Part shown: positions 58,660 through 64,000 of the stretch, in pieces
How positions within the stretch are numbered: position 1 is the stretch's first letter
Layout: each line of letters starts with the position of its first letter
Assembly (NCBI RefSeq): GCF_015999545.1
Contig: NZ_CP065546.1
Span: 3,628,001 to 3,692,000 of the forward strand
Origin: Lysinibacillus sp. JNUCC-52
GTDB taxonomy: Bacteria > Bacillota > Bacilli > Bacillales_A > Planococcaceae
Direction of reading: 5' to 3'
DNA length: 64,000 bases
Notes under the pieces: generated by a model
What the model was told of the DNA's origin: nothing
The model's input: the letters and a program-made list of their open reading frames with translations, nothing else
Databases searched by the model: none
Position numbers and translations under genes: made by a program

Positions 58660-59559
58660 TTATTTTTTAAGGAAATCAGGTTTAGAGAAGCTTGGGTTAG
58701 GATATTTGTAGAAGCCTTCTCCTGTTGCGCGTCCTAATTTGCCTTTATCGATGTACTCTGTTTTTAATAAGTTTGCTAGCTTTTTCATGTTTTCATCACC
58801 AGTTGCAGCAGCTTTTGCCTCTACAATGTTATGAGCGGTATTAATACCTACAACGTCTAGAATAGCAAATGGTCCAAGAGGAGCGCCTGTCCCAATCATC
58901 CAAGTTTTGTCGATTGTTTCAGGGTCAGATACTTCTTTTACTAATAGCATTTCAGCTGCATCTAAAAATGGCACGAGTAGAGAGTTCAAAATATAGCCAG
59001 GTTGTTCTTTATATAATGTTAACGGCACCATTCCAATAGCTCGAGCAAATTCAACAACTTCATCAAACACCTTCATATCTGTACCTGGATGTTTCATAAT
59101 TTCGGCTGTATTATTTACCCAAATCGTATTAGCAAAATGTAATGCTAAAAATTTCTCAGGGCGACCTGTAGCTTCAGCAAATTGACTTGGTAATAAAGTA
59201 GATGAGTTTGTGGCGAAAATTGTTTTTGCTGGAGCAACTTTGCCAAGGTTTGTGTAAAATTCTGTTTTGATTTTTACAACTTCAGGAATAGCCTCAATAA
59301 CAAGATCTGCATTTGCTACAGCCTCTGCTAAGTCGCTTTTAAAAGTAAGACGAGCATATGCAGCATCTACTTCTTCCTGTGTTGCGCCCAAATCGTGTTG
59401 GTATAATGGTTTTAACTTTGTAATGCGCTCCTGTGCATTTTTTAAAGCATCGTCATTAATATCGTATACAGTAACGTTGAATCCTTTAAAAGCAGACTGA
59501 TAAGCAATCTGACTTCCTAATACGCCACTTCCTGCTACAGTAATGTTTTGATAATTCAT
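58660..59559 (-). CDS. 3-hydroxyacyl-CoA dehydrogenase
   Basis: 299 residues, close to the family norm. Rossmann motif GSGVLGSQIAYQSAFKGFNVTVYDIND at 10-36 (GxGxxG then the Asp that favours NAD). Catalytic His/Asn area: TNSSTLLPSQFAEATGRPEKFLALHFANTIW (~117-147), and C-terminal LGRATGEGFYKYP. It oxidises 3-hydroxyacyl-CoA to 3-oxoacyl-CoA. It could supply the beta-oxidation step absent from the operon at 12-24 kb, though it is far away and separately transcribed. Confidence 0.92.
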   Translation of the reverse strand: MNYQNITVAGSGVLGSQIAYQSAFKGFNVTVYDINDDALKNAQERITKLKPLYQHDLGATQEEVDAAYARLTFKSDLAEAVANADLVIEAIPEVVKIKTEFYTNLGKVAPAKTIFATNSSTLLPSQFAEATGRPEKFLALHFANTIWVNNTAEIMKHPGTDMKVFDEVVEFARAIGMVPLTLYKEQPGYILNSLLVPFLDAAEMLLVKEVSDPETIDKTWMIGTGAPLGPFAILDVVGINTAHNIVEAKAAATGDENMKKLANLLKTEYIDKGKLGRATGEGFYKYPNPSFSKPDFLKK

Positions 59560-60034
59560 CCTGACTTCCTCCTCTGAAATAGTTACGTTAATATAATAGT
59601 TTCTAAATAAAATAATTTTCTTATTACAATTTCATACTACTGCTTTCAATGAATGAAAATCAAATTATAAACTCAAATATTATAATGGTATAAAATTATG
59701 TTTGATTACTACAGAAATTTATACTTTCAAGTATGTGCTTATCAAGAAGGAATATAACCATTACCTATATTCATTTATTGAATGGAGACTATAAGAAATA
59801 TACAAAATAGCGAAAAAGGATTATTATGTAATATTTTAAATTTATAGGTATTTAAACCTTTAGTAGATAATTACTTCGAATATTTAGACTTAGATACATA
59901 ATGATTTAGTCGGACTGTATGATTGTGTAAAAATAGGTCTATTATATAATTTTCAATAATTTACATATATTTATAGATTTGTTAATAGGTGTTTTAGTAA
60001 ACTGAGTTTATGAATTGAAAGAGGGGTAAGAAGA
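59560..60034. other. Divergent AT-rich intergenic region
   Basis: 475 bases with no ORF of note, between the 3-hydroxyacyl-CoA dehydrogenase and the SLH gene. It must hold both promoters, but the composition (long A/T runs) makes assignments unreliable. Confidence 0.4.
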
Positions 60035-61093
60035 ATGAAGAAAACAATTTTAGCTGGAGCTCTAAGTATTGCATGTTTTACAGGAGGTTTTGGCTTACAA
60101 GCACATGCACAAGAAAAAGTAGAAGTTGCCAACATTATTCATCCAAAACAAGTCGTTGCATCGACAAATCAAGTACAATCGATGTCCTATCAAGATATTT
60201 ACAAAATGTTTTTACTTTCTAAGTTAGGCTTTGAAAATGATGATGTAACATTAGTTACAACTAAAAATAGCATTACGATAAAAATGTCCCTTAAAGCAAT
60301 AATGGCATCCTATACAGATGGGACAAACTTATTCCCAGAAGGGGAACAGGCGTTACAAGAAAACTTTGATGAGTTTAAAAAGTTGTTCGGCGATGCGATT
60401 CAAATGCGCATTACTCAATCTGGCAATGGCTTCAAGGCTGAAATTTTTACAGCGGGGAAATGGGAAGCAGCAAGTAATGCAGATATGAATGATTTAATTA
60501 CAGTATTTAACCGTGCTGACCTTGATTTAAAACCAGGTGGGTATTTTACAGATGCGATTGGCCATTGGGCTGAAAGCTATATCCAATTACTTTATCAAGC
60601 TGGCATTGTAACTGGAACTACTGATACGACATTCAATCCGAATGGGCAAGTCACTCGTGGGCAATTAGCTGCAATGATTTTCCGTGCGTCAGGCTTAGAT
60701 GTAAATGAAGATTATGAAGGACCTGCTTCATACAAAGATATGCAAGGTTTCTGGGGAGCTAAGGAAGTAGCAATTTTACAAGAGTATGGCTTACTCGAAA
60801 TTTTTGATGGTAATTATTTTGAACCAAACAAGCCTGCTACTCGTGAAGAGATGGCTCATGTAACAGTAAGTTACTTAGAAGCAATGGAGTTCGATGTAGC
60901 AAAGGCTAACAAAAATAATACCTTTACAGATAAGAATCAAATGCGTCAGGAAGCTGTTGAATCTATTGGCTTATTACAGCAATTAGGAATTATTGACGGT
61001 GCAAACGGAAAGTTTAATCCAAAAGGCAATTTAACACGTGCACAGTTTTCTAAAATTTTAGCACTTACGTTGATGACAGTAAGTGAAGAGTAA
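60035..61093 (+). CDS. Secreted SLH-domain (S-layer homology) protein
   Basis: 352 residues with signal peptide (1-~25, ending AHA). Residues ~30-165 are an unrecognised domain. Three SLH domains follow at ~168-220 (FTDAIGHWAESYIQLLYQAGIVTG), ~228-285 (YKDMQGFWGAKEVAILQEYGLL) and ~290-350 (AVESIGLLQQLGIIDG). The motif ITRGQ-like VTRGQLAAM and LTRAQFSKI occur in domains 1 and 3; domain 2 has ATREEMAHV. It is expected to bind pyruvylated cell-wall polysaccharide. AGAGGGG precedes the ATG. Confidence 0.92.
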   Translation: MKKTILAGALSIACFTGGFGLQAHAQEKVEVANIIHPKQVVASTNQVQSMSYQDIYKMFLLSKLGFENDDVTLVTTKNSITIKMSLKAIMASYTDGTNLFPEGEQALQENFDEFKKLFGDAIQMRITQSGNGFKAEIFTAGKWEAASNADMNDLITVFNRADLDLKPGGYFTDAIGHWAESYIQLLYQAGIVTGTTDTTFNPNGQVTRGQLAAMIFRASGLDVNEDYEGPASYKDMQGFWGAKEVAILQEYGLLEIFDGNYFEPNKPATREEMAHVTVSYLEAMEFDVAKANKNNTFTDKNQMRQEAVESIGLLQQLGIIDGANGKFNPKGNLTRAQFSKILALTLMTVSEE

Positions 61094-61125
61094 TACTTTC
61101 TAAGCTAAAATATAGAACTTAAAAT

Positions 61126-61165
61126 AATCCACTTCGCAGTGCTTTGCTGGCGAAGTGGATTTTTT
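61126..61165. terminator. Intrinsic terminator after SLH gene
   Basis: AATCCACTTCGC (61126-61137) pairs with GCGAAGTGGATT (61150-61161), then TTTT. The short motif GTGCCAGTCAC follows at 61180. Confidence 0.85.
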
Positions 61166-61216
61166 AAATACCTTTTTAAGTGCCAGTCACCCGAACAATT
61201 CTGATAATTTTAGCGC

Positions 61217-61912
61217 TTATTCCACGAATATATGAAACATATAGCTTAAAAAATAGCCCAATAAAATATATGTTATAAAGGATTTTAAGGTTACTGCTCG
61301 TACATGGTGCAAAATAAACTCTGAAATACTAGCCGTTCCGATTAACCCTATTGATAGTCCCATCAACACGCCTTGTGCCTTAATTGTTAAATTCCAATAT
61401 TGACCAACTAAAATAAAAAGTATAAAAAACATCGAGAATCCGATGAAATAAATAAATAGTTTCCACAGCTTTCCGTTTTGTGAAAGAGATGCTGTTGTAA
61501 GTGCAAACCCCTCAGGAAGATGATGAAGAATGATGGATGCTGTCATTGTAATACTAAGTGCGGAATTGCCAAGTAAGTTACCAATAGCAAGACTAATAGG
61601 AACTGTATGGATGACCATTGCGATTGCAAGCAAAGAAACGGAGGGATTTTGTTGATTTGTAGGGTGAAATAAACTACTAAGTAATTGAAATATTAAATAG
61701 CCAATTAGAATGCCTAATATAATTCCAAACGACTTGTACACTTGAAAAGAAGATGGAATGATATCTAGTACGAGCAAGCCGACTAAAAATCCGCCACATA
61801 ATAATGATAATCCTTGGGTTGTATGTTGAAAAAGCTTAGAGAAAACCCAAGCGATTGTTCCTCCTATGCTAACACTGAAAAAAAGAAATCCACCAATAAT
61901 CATTGCACTCAA
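61217..61912 (-). CDS. ZIP-family metal transporter
   Basis: 231 residues, eight hydrophobic segments. HTVPISLAIG (~107-116) and ILHHLPEGFALTTAS (~138-152) give the HxxxE-type metal-binding helices of ZIP carriers, though the first has Ser instead of the usual Glu. Likely transports Zn2+ or another divalent metal. The TTG at 61912 is used because GGAGGA lies ten bases upstream; the ATG at 61903 is farther away. Confidence 0.82.
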   Translation of the reverse strand: MSAMIIGGFLFFSVSIGGTIAWVFSKLFQHTTQGLSLLCGGFLVGLLVLDIIPSSFQVYKSFGIILGILIGYLIFQLLSSLFHPTNQQNPSVSLLAIAMVIHTVPISLAIGNLLGNSALSITMTASIILHHLPEGFALTTASLSQNGKLWKLFIYFIGFSMFFILFILVGQYWNLTIKAQGVLMGLSIGLIGTASISEFILHHVRAVTLKSFITYILLGYFLSYMFHIFVE

Positions 61913-62175
61913 CTGCGAAATTCCTCCGCCCTATAATAATCTAAGTTCGTTTTACAAAATATATGCAACGTAAGAGGTTATATGATGGAGCCCAGTGAAA
62001 ATAAATGACCATTGCTGCGTGTAAGCAAAATAAACTATGACAACTAGAACAGAACGTACAAAGAATTGAAATGATAAGCTTTCCCAAAAAGATTTTATTT
62101 TTTAAAAAAGGGTAGTTATATTTATGAATTAATAAGTTATATAGTAGCTTAATTATGTATATTAGGGGGATTGCT

Positions 62176-62880
62176 ATGAAGTGGGTTGCGCTTTTAAGCT
62201 TTTTATTAATGATTACCATTAATGGTATAGCAAGTACAATAGGTATTAATGGCAAAACGACAGGAGAAATTTCGAACCAACAACAGGTGCTGTTTATGCC
62301 AGCAGGCTATGTTTTTTCTATCTGGCTTGTAATTTATATAGTATTAGGAATATGGATGGCTATTCAATTATTTCGTAAGAAAGCCAATCAGGAGACTGCT
62401 ATTTTAAGTCTTTTTACATCAACTTGTTTATATAACATTGCTTGGCTTTTATGTTGGCATTATGAATACTTTACATTATCGATCGTCATGATGATTGGTC
62501 TCCTTGTTAGTTTAATCTTTATTTATAGAAGTTATCCGAAAGGGGATTGCCGTTTTGCAGGGAGATTACCATTTTCGATTTACATGGGCTGGATTAGTGT
62601 TGCTTTAATGGCAAATATTAGCTATGTACTTACATATTATCAGTGGGACGGCTTTGGTATAGCTGATGTATGGTGGGCGAATTTGTTACTTTTGGTTGCC
62701 ACATGTCTTGCTATTTATATTCGCTACGTTGAAATCGACGTTTTGTTTCCAATCGTTATTATTTGGGCTTTTATCGGTATTGCTGTAAAAAATGGAGTAG
62801 ATGCTGGAAGCTTATTCTATATGCCTTTACTGTATAGTGCCATCCTTGTTATCTCTATTTTCATCGGCAAAAGAAAATAA
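62176..62880 (+). CDS. TspO/MBR-related membrane protein
   Basis: 234 residues with six to seven hydrophobic segments, longer than classic TspO (~160). FMPAGYVFSIWLVIYIVLGIWMAIQL (~39-64) resembles the TspO P-x-G-x-V-F-x-x-x-W motif, and YNIAWLLCWHYE and TYYQWDGFG are Trp/Tyr-rich. Possible ligand: porphyrin or another hydrophobic compound. AGGGGGAT precedes the ATG at 62176. Confidence 0.7.
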   Translation: MKWVALLSFLLMITINGIASTIGINGKTTGEISNQQQVLFMPAGYVFSIWLVIYIVLGIWMAIQLFRKKANQETAILSLFTSTCLYNIAWLLCWHYEYFTLSIVMMIGLLVSLIFIYRSYPKGDCRFAGRLPFSIYMGWISVALMANISYVLTYYQWDGFGIADVWWANLLLLVATCLAIYIRYVEIDVLFPIVIIWAFIGIAVKNGVDAGSLFYMPLLYSAILVISIFIGKRK

Positions 62881-63002
62881 TATCGTCTGGAAAAAAGAGG
62901 GTACATTCAATTGACTGAATATTACTTTAATTCTATACTTTTGAATAGTAACACTAGATTCATAGATGTAGTTAACTACTAATGAAGGTGAGGAATGTAA
63001 GT

Positions 63003-64000
63003 ATGAGATGGGATGCAAGTTATGATGTAGTAGTAGTAGGATCAGGCGCTGCAGGTTTGACAGCAGGACTCACAGCAAAGTTGCAAGGAATGAAGTCATT
63101 AGTCATTGAAAAAACTGATCGTTACGGTGGAGCATCTGCCTTATCAGGTGGGGCACTATGGATTCCAAATAATCATGTGATTAAAGGTGCAGGTGTTCCT
63201 GACACACATGAACTAGCACGTTTGTACTTAGATTCTACTATTGGTGAGCGTGTACCAGCCGCTTTAAAAGAGGCATATATAACACGTGGGCCAGAAATGT
63301 TAAAATTTTTAAGTAATCATACAAACCATATGCGTTTCCAATATGCCAAAGGCTATTCGGATTATTATCCTGAAAAGCCAGGCGGTTTATCACAAGGGCG
63401 GTCGATAGAGCCACTTATTTTTGATTTGCAAAAGATGGGAACTTTAGCTGATACAATGCGACGATCTACTATGTCGACTAAAGGTTTCACAATGAATAGC
63501 TATGAATTCCATAAGGTCAATATGATTAGACGTACAATGAAAGGAAAAACAACAGCACTAAAGCTTGGTATGCGCTTAGTGAAGTCTAAAATAACAGGTA
63601 GTGAGCCTATAGCATTAGGACAATCTTTAATTGCACGCTTACGTATGTCACTTGCGGAAGCGAATGGAGATTTATGGGTTTCAACTGCATTTAAAGATTT
63701 TATCGTAAAAAATAATCGTGTGATTGGTTTGATAGTAGAACGAGATGGACAAGAAATGCAGATTGAAGCCAAACACGGTGTGGTGCTTTCATCTGGGGGC
63801 TTTTCTCATAATCAAGCATACCGTGAGAAATATTTGCCTTCACCAACCAATGCCAAATGGACATCAACGCCAGAAGGGCAAACAGGGGATTGCATTGAAC
63901 CGAGCGTTAAAATTGGGGGAACATTAGATTTAATGGATAAAGGTTGGGGGGCACCTTCCGTAATTGATCCCGAAGGACATCCTTTTTTCTTAGTGGCAGA
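63003..64000 (+). CDS. FAD-dependent oxidoreductase, KstD / fumarate-reductase-like (partial, runs off window)
   Basis: At least 332 residues open to the window end. The N-terminal dinucleotide motif is YDVVVVGSGAAGLTAGLTAKLQG, then IEKTDRYGGASALSGGALWIPNN, the start pattern of 3-ketosteroid-delta1-dehydrogenase-like flavoproteins. GVVLSSGGFSHNQAYREKYLP (~259-279) is the second FAD contact. Typical length is ~550. It may oxidise a cyclic ketone or similar; the substrate cannot be told. ATG 63003 follows GGTGAGGAATG. Confidence 0.85.
   Translation, partial: MRWDASYDVVVVGSGAAGLTAGLTAKLQGMKSLVIEKTDRYGGASALSGGALWIPNNHVIKGAGVPDTHELARLYLDSTIGERVPAALKEAYITRGPEMLKFLSNHTNHMRFQYAKGYSDYYPEKPGGLSQGRSIEPLIFDLQKMGTLADTMRRSTMSTKGFTMNSYEFHKVNMIRRTMKGKTTALKLGMRLVKSKITGSEPIALGQSLIARLRMSLAEANGDLWVSTAFKDFIVKNNRVIGLIVERDGQEMQIEAKHGVVLSSGGFSHNQAYREKYLPSPTNAKWTSTPEGQTGDCIEPSVKIGGTLDLMDKGWGAPSVIDPEGHPFFLVA

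Noticed and set aside
61941..62255. 104-codon minus-strand frame
   Set aside because: Overlaps the TspO-like gene start on the other strand and reads as AT-rich noise.

Overview
The window is AT-rich DNA with dense coding, strong AGGAGG-type ribosome binding sites, intrinsic terminators and SLH-domain, HssR-box and GEMM-riboswitch features typical of Bacillales. Lysinibacillus or a close relative is the best guess; this is an inference from gene content and repeats, not a database match. No rRNA, tRNA, transposase, integrase, phage structural gene or CRISPR array was seen.

Layout. (1) 0-5.4 kb is an accessory stretch: an alpha/beta hydrolase, decayed spacer DNA, and three nuclease-like genes. 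Two of these share an EVE/PUA-like N-terminal domain fused to different nucleases (DUF3883-type and HNH); the third is GIY-YIG plus DUF4357. This looks like a modification-dependent restriction or defence cluster. (2) 5.5-8.4 kb is a GntR-controlled module of an anion permease and a metal-dependent hydrolase. (3) 9.5-27.9 kb is a CoA-thioester catabolic locus. It has an MFS transporter, a TetR regulator, and one long operon (11986-24413) with acyl-CoA ligase, two acyl-CoA dehydrogenases, two MaoC-type proteins, a thiolase-like protein with a DUF35 partner, three CaiB/BaiF proteins, two desulforedoxin-like miniproteins and two crotonases. An IclR regulator, an amidohydrolase and an MBL-fold hydrolase follow. 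Composition resembles actinobacterial steroid side-chain or cyclic-acid degradation, but the substrate is unknown. (4) 28.3-30 kb has an FHA-winged-helix regulator divergent from a class B1 beta-lactamase homologue that has lost two zinc ligands. (5) 31-40.6 kb holds a GntR gene and a duplicated operon (DUF3311, Na+/solute symporter, AEC carrier, amidohydrolase). The second copy has lost the symporter and DUF3311 genes but kept their edges, the promoter and the operator. (6) 41.4-48.2 kb has a nucleoside transporter, AlkD-like repair protein, GNAT, M23-like protein, a chemotaxis receptor and small unknowns. (7) 48.3-54.5 kb is a giant secreted M60 (enhancin-like) metalloprotease with carbohydrate-binding modules, behind a cyclic-di-GMP-I riboswitch. 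(8) 54.8-56.7 kb is a haem-efflux-like ABC transporter (hrtBA) preceded by four 11-bp-phased HssR-type boxes. (9) 56.8-64 kb has a GyrI-like protein, an unknown membrane-anchored protein, 3-hydroxyacyl-CoA dehydrogenase, an SLH protein, a ZIP transporter, a TspO-like protein and the start of a KstD-like flavoprotein cut by the window edge.

GC-rich palindromic repeat elements of one family sit at 9.2, 30.4, 30.6, 40.7-41.2 (234-bp tandem) and 58.1-58.5 kb (204-bp tandem).
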